Assembly (NCBI GenBank): GCA_038245435.1
Contig: JBBRSL010000004.1
Span: 1-45,832, forward strand
Source of the DNA: JBBRSL01 sp038245435
GTDB lineage: Bacteria > Patescibacteriota > Saccharimonadia > Saccharimonadales > CAIOMD01
Direction: 5' to 3'
DNA length: 45,832 bases
Shown here one piece after another: positions 1 through 8,008 of this stretch (the first letter of the stretch is position 1; each line of letters starts with the position of its first letter). Position numbers and translations under genes: made by a program. The notes under the pieces were generated by a model. The model was not told the DNA's origin and did not search any database. It saw only the letters and a program-made list of their open reading frames with translations.

Positions 1-131
1 CCGACCCCGACGCCGACAGTGACGACGCCCACGCCGACGCCGACGGAGACCACTCCGACCCCGACGCCGACAGTGACGACGCCCACGCCGACGCCGACGG
101 AGACCACTCCGACCCCGACGCCGACAGTGAC
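1..131 (+). repeat. 54-bp coding tandem repeat, about 2.4 copies visible
   Basis: An 18-codon unit encoding alternating Pro-Thr runs repeats without change at 1-54 and 55-108; the first 23 bases recur at 109-131. The copies are identical even at synonymous sites, which implies recent duplication or conversion. The array probably extends left of the window. Confidence 0.9.
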
Positions 132-282
132 CAAGGCTGGTGGCGACACCGGTGCGGGACCGAGTTCGTTCGGTTCGGCCGGTTCGAACAGTTCGCTGGG
201 ATGGCTTGTCATCCTCGTGGGCGGCATTCTGCTGATGGCGGCAACAAACAAGCGCACCGTGCGTAAGCCGGCGCACAAGTAG
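1..282 (+). CDS. C-terminal part of a Thr/Pro repeat surface protein (gene starts before the window)
   Basis: The reading frame is open from the first base, so only the C-terminal 93 residues are visible. About 43 residues are a PTPTPT(V/E)TT repeat. A short Gly/Ser linker follows, then one hydrophobic segment (starting LGWLVILVGG) and a basic tail (NKRTVRKPAHK). This is the layout of a wall- or membrane-anchored surface protein with an extended stalk. No LPXTG motif precedes the membrane segment, so sortase anchoring cannot be claimed. Base composition is much more GC-rich than the genes that follow, because of the repeat. The function of the missing N-terminal part is unknown. A strong hairpin follows the stop codon, and a sortase-like gene lies directly downstream. 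Confidence 0.7.
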   Translation, partial: PTPTPTVTTPTPTPTETTPTPTPTVTTPTPTPTETTPTPTPTVTKAGGDTGAGPSSFGSAGSNSSLGWLVILVGGILLMAATNKRTVRKPAHK

Positions 283-296
283 GTCAACCACGTGCG

Positions 297-332
297 GCGG
301 GGGGCGATGTAATCACATACATCGCCCCCCGC
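297..332 (+). terminator. strong GC-rich hairpin after the surface-protein gene
   Basis: A perfect 14-bp inverted repeat (GCGGGGGGCGATGT at 297-310 and its complement at 319-332) with an 8-nt loop lies 15 bases after the stop codon. No T-run follows on either strand, so it is either a T-less terminator or an mRNA 3'-end stabiliser. Confidence 0.6.
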
Positions 333-362
333 CCACAAAACAACTTAACGAAATTATTTATT

Positions 363-1151
363 ATGATAGAACGAGCTCACGATACGTACGACACACAGTG
401 CAAACATCCACGAATGCTGAAGCTTATTACGGGCTTGGGCGCTGTAGCTGTTTGTGTTGGTGCGGCTGGCTATGCTTTTTCATCAAAAGAAGTTGCGCCT
501 TTGCCGCAACCGCAAATATCGGCATCGCCTCAAGAAACTTCAAGTATCAGTGAAACTCCGGCTCTCGAAACAAGCTCACCGCAGCCCACTAATAGAACAG
601 AAATTTTAGTTCAGCAGGGCATCAGTTCAAGTGCAATTAAGAATGTTAATTTATTTGGCGATAGTTCAGCGTCAATAGAACGCTATATACCTAAAATTAT
701 GAATGATACTATGGACTTAACGCCTCCTGAACAAGATGGTATTTTTTATGCAGTGGCACCTGCAATCTATACAGATGCATCAATAAATCGCACGTATCAT
801 TTTGGTGGAGAACTTTCGACTGACGCCAAAGGTAATGTCGAAGGTGATTTACTTATTCAAGGTCACACAAATTCTGGCGGTAACTGGATTATGAATAAAG
901 TAAGTGAACTTAAAGTTGGGGATACGCAAACTCTTCACTTTGGCAATGCAATATACACGACCCAAATAACTAAAGTCACCAATATTAAAAAAACTGGTAG
1001 CAGCAACCAGTGGCCTGGTTTTGCTGAGGCACTCGGCAAAAACGGAGCAATTGAAACGTGTAAATTAACGACTGATGCTAATGGTAATACTATTCAATCA
1101 GGTTGGATTACGGTGTATGCGATTACAATCGTCGCTGCGAAAAAAACCTAA
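363..1151 (+). CDS. sortase-like protein with N-terminal membrane anchor
   Basis: Encodes 262 residues: a short cytoplasmic stretch, a membrane segment at about residues 19-40, a Ser/Pro/Thr/Glu-rich linker to about 80, then a sortase-like beta-barrel. A GHT motif (His168) and an ETC motif (Cys233) sit where sortases carry the catalytic His and Cys, with the family spacing and the KVGD segment between them. Sortases transfer LPXTG proteins to cell-wall amines or pilin subunits outside the membrane. The catalytic Arg normally found a few residues after the Cys strand is not seen; the strand reads QSGWITVYA. It may therefore be a divergent class or an impaired enzyme. A possible substrate with an LPNTG signal lies at 43591-45570. 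Met18 is an alternative start. No Shine-Dalgarno is visible. Confidence 0.65.
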   Translation: MIERAHDTYDTQCKHPRMLKLITGLGAVAVCVGAAGYAFSSKEVAPLPQPQISASPQETSSISETPALETSSPQPTNRTEILVQQGISSSAIKNVNLFGDSSASIERYIPKIMNDTMDLTPPEQDGIFYAVAPAIYTDASINRTYHFGGELSTDAKGNVEGDLLIQGHTNSGGNWIMNKVSELKVGDTQTLHFGNAIYTTQITKVTNIKKTGSSNQWPGFAEALGKNGAIETCKLTTDANGNTIQSGWITVYAITIVAAKKT

Positions 1152-1224
1152 ACGAGTAGCTTTGCTTATATTGTTAAATTGGAAGAGCAGCCCGATTGGC
1201 GAATTTATTTCGCGACCGGCGTAA

Positions 1225-1250
1225 TGAGAAACCCGCTTTCGGGTGTCTCA
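1225..1250. terminator. bidirectional hairpin between the sortase-like gene and ychF
   Basis: An 11-bp stem (1225-1235 with 1240-1250, one mismatch) and a 4-nt loop lies between the convergent genes, directly after the ychF stop. The downstream U-run is weak on both strands. Confidence 0.5.
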
Positions 1251-1254
1251 TTTG

Positions 1255-2337
1255 CTACACGTTAAATTTGAATTCAATAACATCACCAGGCTGCATTATG
1301 TAGGTTTTACCTTCGGTGCGCATTTTACCGGTAGTGCGAGCAGCTGGGCGCGAACCAGCCGCCACAAGGTCGTCGTAATCAACAATATCGGCAGCAATAA
1401 AACCACGTTCAAAATCGCCATGTATAACACCGGCGGCTTGTGGGGCAGTGTCACCTTTATGGATTGTCCAGGCGCGGATTTCTTGCTCGCCAGCAGTGAG
1501 GTAACTTTGTAAACCGAGAGTCTTGTATGCCGCATGAATAAGCTGTACTAAGCCAGATTCTTTTACGCCGTATTCTTCGAGCATCTCGGTACGCTCTTCT
1601 TCGCTCAGGCTACGAAGTTCGTCCTCTAGCTTGGCACACACAAACAGGGCAGCATTTGGCGCTACTAGTTTGGCGAGCTCGGTCTGTTTGGCGGTGTTAA
1701 TGAGGAGTGCTTCATCAACATTGAACAAATAAATTATTGGCTTCGCGGTCAGTAGTTGGACTTCTTTAAACTCAGCAATACTGGTGCGTAGTTTATCATC
1801 GCTATATATAGGAGTACCTGCATCGAGCAACGTGTGGGCTTCGGTTAACAAGTCAGCAAGTGGCTTCTTTTTGGCGTCGGCTCGGGCTTCTTTTTGAATG
1901 CGCGGTAACATCTTATCAAGCGTTTGTAAGTCTGCCAGCACGAGCTCGGTGTTGATGACATCAATATCGTTATCTGGGTGGAGTTCGTTATCGACGTGTA
2001 TAACGTTAGGGTCAGTAAAGTCACGCACCACTTGCACTATTGCAGCGCATTCGCGGATGTGACTTAGAAATTTATTACCTAACCCTTCACCTTCACTAGC
2101 ACCAGCAACAAGGCCGGCAATATCGGTAAATTCTACCGTCGCAGGCAAGATTTTTTTGCTGCCAAAAAGTTCAGCGAGTTTAGGTAGACGCTCATCAGGT
2201 ACGGGTACGATACCCGTATTTGGCTCAATAGTGGCAAATGGGTAGTTTGCTGCCAAAATATTATTATTTGTCAGGGCGTTGAACAGGGTAGACTTGCCTA
2301 CGTTGGGCAAACCAACAATCGCGATTGAAACACTCAT
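1255..2337 (-). CDS. ychF: YchF/Ola1-family ribosome-associated P-loop ATPase
   Basis: At 360 residues it matches the usual YchF length. The N-terminus carries the P-loop GLPNVGKST at about residues 9-17 and the FATIEPN switch region. DIAGLV corresponds to the G3 motif, and NVDE replaces the NKxD guanine-specificity motif, the family hallmark that gives ATP preference. The C-terminal 80 residues match the TGS-like domain (GDTAPQAAGVIHGDFERGF). YchF binds 70S ribosomes and is linked to translation quality control and stress adaptation. On the minus strand an extended -10 (TGTTATACT) lies about 11 nt before the ATG, so the leader is very short. The gene is monocistronic. Confidence 0.95.
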   Translation of the reverse strand: MSVSIAIVGLPNVGKSTLFNALTNNNILAANYPFATIEPNTGIVPVPDERLPKLAELFGSKKILPATVEFTDIAGLVAGASEGEGLGNKFLSHIRECAAIVQVVRDFTDPNVIHVDNELHPDNDIDVINTELVLADLQTLDKMLPRIQKEARADAKKKPLADLLTEAHTLLDAGTPIYSDDKLRTSIAEFKEVQLLTAKPIIYLFNVDEALLINTAKQTELAKLVAPNAALFVCAKLEDELRSLSEEERTEMLEEYGVKESGLVQLIHAAYKTLGLQSYLTAGEQEIRAWTIHKGDTAPQAAGVIHGDFERGFIAADIVDYDDLVAAGSRPAARTTGKMRTEGKTYIMQPGDVIEFKFNV

Positions 2338-2447
2338 AGTTAATTAACAGTATAACAGGGATAAAATATTCCTCATATCTTAGTTGTACTTATGTGGTAA
2401 AAAGTGCTTAAATAAACGAAAGCACTTTCATGTAACATAGATGAGTT

Positions 2448-3047
2448 ATGACAAAAAAAGATACGCACAATATAGATAAGAATTACAAGCAAAGTGTTGC
2501 AAAGGCTAAACACGAACCTGCTGAGAGTCAGGTCGTTGTCGGCGGCGCTAAGAGCTCTACTCATAGTATTTCAAAAAAACAAAAAATATTAGTTTTTAGT
2601 GGACTCGCGTTACTTATAATGTTGTCCGCAGGTTGGTTGTTCGCCCACAGCTCATTTATGAACACTACCAAACCCAGCGATAAAATTACCAAGCAGGCTG
2701 ACGGTGTTGTCACTAAGAAAGATATTTCAAGTTTAGAAAAAGCAACGTCGGGTACTGGGTCTGCTGATGATTATGCAAACCTAGGGGGCGCATATGTTGA
2801 TAGCGGTCAAGCTGATAAGGCAATAGTTGCTTTTAATAAATCTATTGAGATAAACCCGCAAAATAACGTACAAGCACTTAGTGGTTTAGTGTATGTCTAC
2901 GCTAGTAGCGGAAATTCTAAAGATGCTATCAATGCGCTTAATCAACTCATAGATATTGCCAAAAAAAGCTCAGATGTATCTGCACAGGCTGATGTTCAGA
3001 AATACCAAGTTCAGATTGATAGGTTACAGCAAGGGCTTGATATATGA
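2448..3047 (+). CDS. membrane-anchored TPR protein at the head of the pilus locus
   Basis: Encodes 199 residues: a basic cytoplasmic N-terminus of about 45, one membrane segment (residues about 47-66), a short linker, then two or three tetratricopeptide repeats (DYANLGGAYVDSGQADKAI is a clear repeat start). TPR proteins act as scaffolds, and PilF/PilW-type TPR proteins help pilus assembly elsewhere. A similar role here is inferred from position only. Its stop overlaps the next gene's start (ATGA), so the two are translationally coupled. Confidence 0.7.
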   Translation: MTKKDTHNIDKNYKQSVAKAKHEPAESQVVVGGAKSSTHSISKKQKILVFSGLALLIMLSAGWLFAHSSFMNTTKPSDKITKQADGVVTKKDISSLEKATSGTGSADDYANLGGAYVDSGQADKAIVAFNKSIEINPQNNVQALSGLVYVYASSGNSKDAINALNQLIDIAKKSSDVSAQADVQKYQVQIDRLQQGLDI

Positions 3048-5275
3048 GATTCAAAGGTCAAATTACAATATTTCTTGGATTAATTATTTTAGTACAGGCG
3101 ATTTTTAGTGCCCCAGTATCTGCGTCTTATTGTGATTCTACTGGCAATGGCGGCGGGAGAACAGCATGCCATGGTTATTTCACAAACGGTTCATCAAGTG
3201 CCAGTGTTGGCACGGTATTTAATGTTGTAAGTAGTGGCATCTATCCGTCTCTTACGGTTGCAGGTGGCGCACCTCGTTCTTTAGGCAGCCAAGCAAACAG
3301 CTTTGAGACGATAGTTTCGAATTATCTTAACGGTGCCGATACTTCGGACGCTATCGGTGCGGCCTTTATTATCGCTAACATGATGGGCAAGAGCGGTACA
3401 TTTTTTGATTCTGGTGCATATCAAAATACTGCTGGAGGTGTTCAGTGGGCGAAGGATAATTTTGCAACTTGGAATACGCTAGTAGACCAGTATGCTGCCG
3501 CAGGAAGGGTAGACTTTTCTATCAGTACTACGTTTGGTAGTGCCTACAGGAACAGTGCGTATTTTAGTGACATTAAAGACGATGCATTCCATGAACATAC
3601 TGCCGAAACAATCACTACAATTACATTCACGAATCCGGATGGCTCAGTTTTTAGAATTCAAAAAAGCTGCGGTAACCTTGTAGGTGGCCTCGGACCACTA
3701 GTAAGCCTCGATAGTTGGACGGCAAGTGCCACATCAGCTGCTACTGTTGCCGGTGTTGCGGTTACCTATGTAAAAAGAGGTCAAGTAGTAACTTGGACGC
3801 ATAAAGTTACTACAGTAGGTAGCGGTAGCGCTCCTGAATCTGGATATTTGCGCTGGACTGTTTATCCAGGTAAGCCTGCTAACGTTTTTGTAAAAACGCT
3901 CACCACTTCAGCGCCAGGAAGCCTTGATTATAACACCGCGATTGGTTCTCCAGGAACGTACACTTATGCAAGCGGTGCACCAAACAATACACCTAAAACA
4001 TTTACGATTCCAGCTGGTGCCGCAGACGGTGATAAGTATTGTCAACAAATTACGTTTTCTAATTTAGCTTGGAATAATTCGGGTAACGGAAATAGTGCTG
4101 CAGATTGTGTAACTGTTGAAGTACCTCTACCCCTTAGCTTAACTCCAATTGCAACAGGCTTGACAGATTATGAAGCCGGGTCAGGGGTTGCAAAAACTGC
4201 TTCACATAGCGTGCAAGTAACACCCCCTTGTGATAGAACTTTACCTATACCAGGAGCGGCCGTGTCTGTTACATGGACAATCGGCGGTACCGACGGAGGG
4301 GTGAATGGTAACCAAACATTGAGCTATACAAACTGTCAGGCCGCATTTACGACTCCTGTAATTACAACATCTATACCTGCCGTCACACTTGATACCAAGA
4401 GCCCCGGCTATCTATTTACGAGAACAACAACAGTTGGGGCGGCTTCTGCTACAACGTCAGGTATTGTGGTGACAGTTCCATACGCTCGATTCTTTGGTAA
4501 CGATATTTATGCTTGTGGTGGCTCTGGCTTAGTCCCGACACTCGATGGGAGAATTATATTTAATGTTAGTAACATTGATACGAGCAAGGGTGCGGCAGCA
4601 CAGTATGCAGCTTTGGCATTGAGCGGGTTCGGTACTGCACCAGACGGTACTATTACGGCCGGTCAAAGGGGCTCAATCGCTGACGGAAGCAAATCACCGT
4701 GCAATATAAACGTAACTAGTTACTTACCTACTACGAGTACTCCGTTGCCAGGGGGTAACAGTATACCAAACATAGCAGGGTACTATTCCGACAATGGGAG
4801 CAGGTCGTTTAATAATGCGAGTATCTCTACAAAAGTAACTGTCTATATAAATGGCGATATCGATATTTTGCAAGATCTTGGTACTGTCGGTTCGCCACCT
4901 ACGCCATTTGTTGATAATAACAGTGTGCCATATTTACTTTTGATTGCTACTGGTAATATATACATCCATTCCAACGTAAATACAGTTAATGCAGTACTTG
5001 TTGCTGGTGGTACGATAAGCACTTGTTCAACAGGATCGTTAGCTTCACCTGCTACTGCTGCGCTTGGCTCAATCTGTAACTCACCACTTACCATTAATGG
5101 TGCTATGCAAGCTAAGAATATTTTATTTAGAAGAGCAGTCGGAACAAGGCTACTCAATGACACTCCTGCCGAGAAAGTAGTATTCCCGCCATACTTGCAT
5201 TTTGCGACACCTTTTCTCGATGACACATCTAAAAAAAGCTTCCAATCATTATTAAATGCACCACCTTATCTGTAA
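3044..5275 (+). CDS. large secreted protein of the pilus locus, possible adhesin
   Basis: Encodes 743 residues with a signal peptide (hydrophobic residues about 8-27, ending near SAPVSAS) and no C-terminal membrane segment. The middle is Thr/Ser/Gly-rich and beta-like with scattered Cys pairs. The last 200 residues contain repeated short strands (for example NGDIDILQDLG, LLLIATGNIYIHSNV, VNAVLVAGGTIST), resembling the beta-helical C-terminal domains seen in PilX-like or bactofilin-like CPR surface proteins. I do not recognise the family with certainty. Position between a TPR protein and pilM suggests a pilus-associated surface or tip protein; this is inference. The start overlaps the previous stop by 4 bp. 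Confidence 0.6.
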   Translation: MRFKGQITIFLGLIILVQAIFSAPVSASYCDSTGNGGGRTACHGYFTNGSSSASVGTVFNVVSSGIYPSLTVAGGAPRSLGSQANSFETIVSNYLNGADTSDAIGAAFIIANMMGKSGTFFDSGAYQNTAGGVQWAKDNFATWNTLVDQYAAAGRVDFSISTTFGSAYRNSAYFSDIKDDAFHEHTAETITTITFTNPDGSVFRIQKSCGNLVGGLGPLVSLDSWTASATSAATVAGVAVTYVKRGQVVTWTHKVTTVGSGSAPESGYLRWTVYPGKPANVFVKTLTTSAPGSLDYNTAIGSPGTYTYASGAPNNTPKTFTIPAGAADGDKYCQQITFSNLAWNNSGNGNSAADCVTVEVPLPLSLTPIATGLTDYEAGSGVAKTASHSVQVTPPCDRTLPIPGAAVSVTWTIGGTDGGVNGNQTLSYTNCQAAFTTPVITTSIPAVTLDTKSPGYLFTRTTTVGAASATTSGIVVTVPYARFFGNDIYACGGSGLVPTLDGRIIFNVSNIDTSKGAAAQYAALALSGFGTAPDGTITAGQRGSIADGSKSPCNINVTSYLPTTSTPLPGGNSIPNIAGYYSDNGSRSFNNASISTKVTVYINGDIDILQDLGTVGSPPTPFVDNNSVPYLLLIATGNIYIHSNVNTVNAVLVAGGTISTCSTGSLASPATAALGSICNSPLTINGAMQAKNILFRRAVGTRLLNDTPAEKVVFPPYLHFATPFLDDTSKKSFQSLLNAPPYL

Positions 5276-5282
5276 ATAAATG

Positions 5283-5310
5283 TTGTCAACCATAATGCTT
5301 ATGCTACAAT
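5283..5310 (+). promoter_or_regulatory. promoter of the pilMNO-BTC operon
   Basis: TTGTCA at 5283-5288, 16-bp spacer, extended -10 TGCTACAAT ending at 5310. The pilM ATG begins 7 bases later, so transcription probably starts at or next to the A of ATG (leaderless mRNA). Confidence 0.65.
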
Positions 5311-5317
5311 TACAGGT

Positions 5318-6358
5318 ATGAGTGCCCTTAGTGGCGTCAAGGACTTTTTTGGCCTCGATATTGGAACTTCGGCAATCCGATTAGTACAGTTACGAGGGAG
5401 TGGGCCCGTTAAAGCGCTTGTAAAATACGCATTAGTGCCCGTAGATACAAAAATAGTCTTATCAGACGCCAAAGCAGACCAACAAAAAATCGCAAAAATA
5501 ATACAAGATTTAATTGCGCAGTCTAAAATCACGACTAAAAACGTGGCAGTAGGCTTACCTTCTAACAGGGTATTTACGACAGTTGTTGATATTGATCGCT
5601 TAAACCAGGCTGAACTTGAAAAAACAATTCAATATCAAGCCGATACGCTTATTCCTACGCCAATTGCAGATAGTAAAATCGACTGGGCTCTCCTGGGTGA
5701 TTCGCCCGCTAACGCTGCAAAAGTAGAAATACTACTTAGCAGCGTTACGAACGAATTTATCGAAAATAAGCTCGATATGCTCGAAGGTATCGGCCTTAAT
5801 GTAATTGCCTTTGAACCCGATGCCATAGCACTCGCACGTGCCATAGTGCCTGCAGATGCAACGACTGCTCAGATGGTTATCGATATGGGCGAACATTCAA
5901 CTGATTTGGTTATTTTGCACAATGGTAATCCAAAACTTACAAGATCTATCCCGACAGGTATCGATGCCATTATTAAAGCGGCAATACAAAATCTTAATAT
6001 TGATGAAAAGCAGGCAGAGCAATTTGTTAACAAGTTCGGCTTAAGTAAAGACAAACTTGAAGGGCAAATATATAACGCCGTTATTGGTACGGTGGATGTT
6101 TTGGTCAGTGAAATAGAAAAATCAATTAAGTTCTACAATGCCCGCTATACAAGCTCTCCACTTGAACGCATCATCGTAACTGGTGGAGCATCGGTCTTGC
6201 CGGAGTTCCCACTCTATCTTGCAAATAAGTTTGCTATTAATGTGGAAATTGGTAACGCCTGGCGCAATATTAGCTTCCCCCCCGATAGGCAAAACGAGCT
6301 TTTGGCGGTTAGTAACCATTTTGGTGTAGCGGCTGGCCTCGCAGAGAGGCAAGAATAA
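5318..6358 (+). CDS. pilM: type IV pilus assembly ATPase-like protein PilM
   Basis: Encodes 346 residues of the actin-like fold, close to the usual PilM length. The phosphate-1 motif appears as FGLDIGTSAIRLVQL at residues about 11-25, a second nucleotide motif as VIDMGEHSTDLVIL near 190, and the adenosine motif as IIVTGGASVLPEF near 285. PilM is cytoplasmic, binds the N-terminal tail of PilN, and connects the inner-membrane platform to the motor. It heads the M-N-O set, overlaps pilN by one base (TAATG), and is preceded by its own promoter. Confidence 0.93.
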   Translation: MSALSGVKDFFGLDIGTSAIRLVQLRGSGPVKALVKYALVPVDTKIVLSDAKADQQKIAKIIQDLIAQSKITTKNVAVGLPSNRVFTTVVDIDRLNQAELEKTIQYQADTLIPTPIADSKIDWALLGDSPANAAKVEILLSSVTNEFIENKLDMLEGIGLNVIAFEPDAIALARAIVPADATTAQMVIDMGEHSTDLVILHNGNPKLTRSIPTGIDAIIKAAIQNLNIDEKQAEQFVNKFGLSKDKLEGQIYNAVIGTVDVLVSEIEKSIKFYNARYTSSPLERIIVTGGASVLPEFPLYLANKFAINVEIGNAWRNISFPPDRQNELLAVSNHFGVAAGLAERQE

Positions 6359-7050
6359 TGATTCAACTTAACTTATTGCCAGATGTCAAGACTAAATACA
6401 TTAAAACGCAGCGCACTAAACGCACTGTACTACTTTCGACATTTATTGTTTCTGGTGCGGCGCTGGGTATAGTCTTGCTACTCGTATCGGTCGTATATGG
6501 AGCGCAGAAGTTACGACTAAGTAGCCTTGATAATGATATTAAAGACAAAACTGCGGAAATAAAAAAAATTGATAGTCTTGATAAGATTTTAACTATTCAG
6601 AACCAACTAAAAGCTCTGCCTAAGCTACACAAAGATAAACCGGTCGTAAGCCGAGTTTTTGTATTTTTACCCCAGCTCACTCCAACTGACGTAAGTGTCG
6701 CTTCTTATGATTTAAAGTTTGTGGATAACATCATGGCCTTCACGGGTTCAGCAAAGGATCTAGCTGCCGTAAACAAGTTTGTGGATACTTTGAAGTTTAC
6801 GAAATATATCACAGAAAATGATAGTAACCCAAAGTCAGCGTTTAGTTCGGTTGTCTTAACTGGTTTTAGCCGTGGCGACAAATCAACTTCATATACTGTA
6901 AACCTCAAGTATGACCCAATACTTTTTAGTTCAGAAAACAAAACAGTAACATTGGTTGTGCCTAAGATAACATCTACTCGTTCAGAGACAGAGCGCCCAA
7001 CAGATTTATTTAAGGCCACGCCTACAGACGTAACAGGGAGTCAAAACTGA
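6358..7050 (+). CDS. pilN: pilus platform protein PilN
   Basis: Encodes 230 residues. The N-terminus MIQLNLLPDVKTKYIK is the conserved PilN tail that binds PilM. A membrane segment follows at about 25-47, then a coiled coil and a ferredoxin-like extracytoplasmic domain. PilN pairs with PilO to form the inner-membrane alignment complex. It overlaps its neighbours on both sides by one base, a sign of a tightly coupled M-N-O operon. Confidence 0.85.
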   Translation: MIQLNLLPDVKTKYIKTQRTKRTVLLSTFIVSGAALGIVLLLVSVVYGAQKLRLSSLDNDIKDKTAEIKKIDSLDKILTIQNQLKALPKLHKDKPVVSRVFVFLPQLTPTDVSVASYDLKFVDNIMAFTGSAKDLAAVNKFVDTLKFTKYITENDSNPKSAFSSVVLTGFSRGDKSTSYTVNLKYDPILFSSENKTVTLVVPKITSTRSETERPTDLFKATPTDVTGSQN

Positions 7051-7748
7051 TGGCTAACTTCTCTTTAAAGATTTCGAACAAGCACTTGCAAATTGACAAA
7101 GCCAACCAGCTTATTCTTGTTGCTACTGCAATCACTACAGTTATCGTTATATTTAGTCTTGTGGCGGCCCAATCACTTTTAAAGCAAATGAGCTATCAAA
7201 ATAAGGTAATTGGCTTGCGCAGTACGGCCAATAAGCAGCTTGGTGACAATATTAAGAGTGTTACAGCCCTTAAAACCTCATACGATACATTTGAAAATAG
7301 TAGCGAGTCAGTAATTGGTACACCTGATAAGAATAGTAAGATTGTACTCGATTCACTGCCTAGCAAGTATGACTTTCCGGCTCTTGCAACTAGTCTTGAT
7401 GGGCTTATAGCCGTTAGCGGCAGTTCGGCCACCACAATTACTGGCGTAGATAACGAAGCTGCCGCTACTCAAGATAGTATTAATCCGGAAGCTATCGAAA
7501 TTCCATTTGAATTGTCCGCTAAGGGCGATTTTACTACAGCTCAAAAACTAATATTAAATATGGAACGTTCAATCCGACCACTAAATATTACAGCCCTAAC
7601 CATATCGGGTTCAGGCACTGACCTTGCAGTTAAAGTAACGGCAAAAACGTTTTATCAACCAGAAAAAAAACTAGAAGTTGAACAAAAAGTCATTGCGGGC
7701 CCCAAGGGCTCGGTAAAAAAGACAACCGTAAAGAAGGCGGCAAACTAA
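7050..7748 (+). CDS. pilO: PilO-like pilus platform protein
   Basis: Encodes 232 residues: a short cytoplasmic tail, one membrane segment (about 22-44), a coiled coil, then an alpha/beta extracytoplasmic domain ending in a Lys-rich tail. Sequence similarity to PilO is weak by eye. The assignment rests on the same architecture as PilN and on the pilM-pilN-pilO order. It shares single-base overlaps with both neighbours. Confidence 0.7.
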   Translation: MANFSLKISNKHLQIDKANQLILVATAITTVIVIFSLVAAQSLLKQMSYQNKVIGLRSTANKQLGDNIKSVTALKTSYDTFENSSESVIGTPDKNSKIVLDSLPSKYDFPALATSLDGLIAVSGSSATTITGVDNEAAATQDSINPEAIEIPFELSAKGDFTTAQKLILNMERSIRPLNITALTISGSGTDLAVKVTAKTFYQPEKKLEVEQKVIAGPKGSVKKTTVKKAAN

Positions 7749-7996
7749 TGAAACAAAAAGACATTCTCCTTATAGCTGTAGTCGCTATTGTTGCCGCGCT
7801 TGTTAGCTTTTTGGGCGCAAACTTCTTATTCGGAGGAGAAAAAACTTATAAGCTTAAAGCCCCAACTATTGAGCCTATTTCTCAAGAATTTCCACTCCCT
7901 GATTCAACTGTCTTTAATAACACAGCGCTTAATATTACAAAGAATATTACTATTGGTGACTCCACCAACAACACTCCATTTAAATCCGGACAGTAG
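7748..7996 (+). CDS. small single-pass membrane protein of the pilus operon
   Basis: Encodes 82 residues: an N-terminal membrane segment (about 6-28) and a 50-residue extracytoplasmic tail rich in Asn and Thr. It occupies the place where proteobacteria carry pilP, but it lacks a lipobox and the PilP beta domain. Homology to PilP is therefore not claimed. It starts on the last base of pilO's stop and is followed by an AGGAG ribosome-binding site for pilB. Confidence 0.6.
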   Translation: MKQKDILLIAVVAIVAALVSFLGANFLFGGEKTYKLKAPTIEPISQEFPLPDSTVFNNTALNITKNITIGDSTNNTPFKSGQ

Positions 7997-8008
7997 GAGC
8001 TTTAATTT

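Noticed and set aside
1..282. Sortase anchoring of the first protein
   Set aside because: No LPXTG-type pentapeptide precedes its C-terminal membrane segment.
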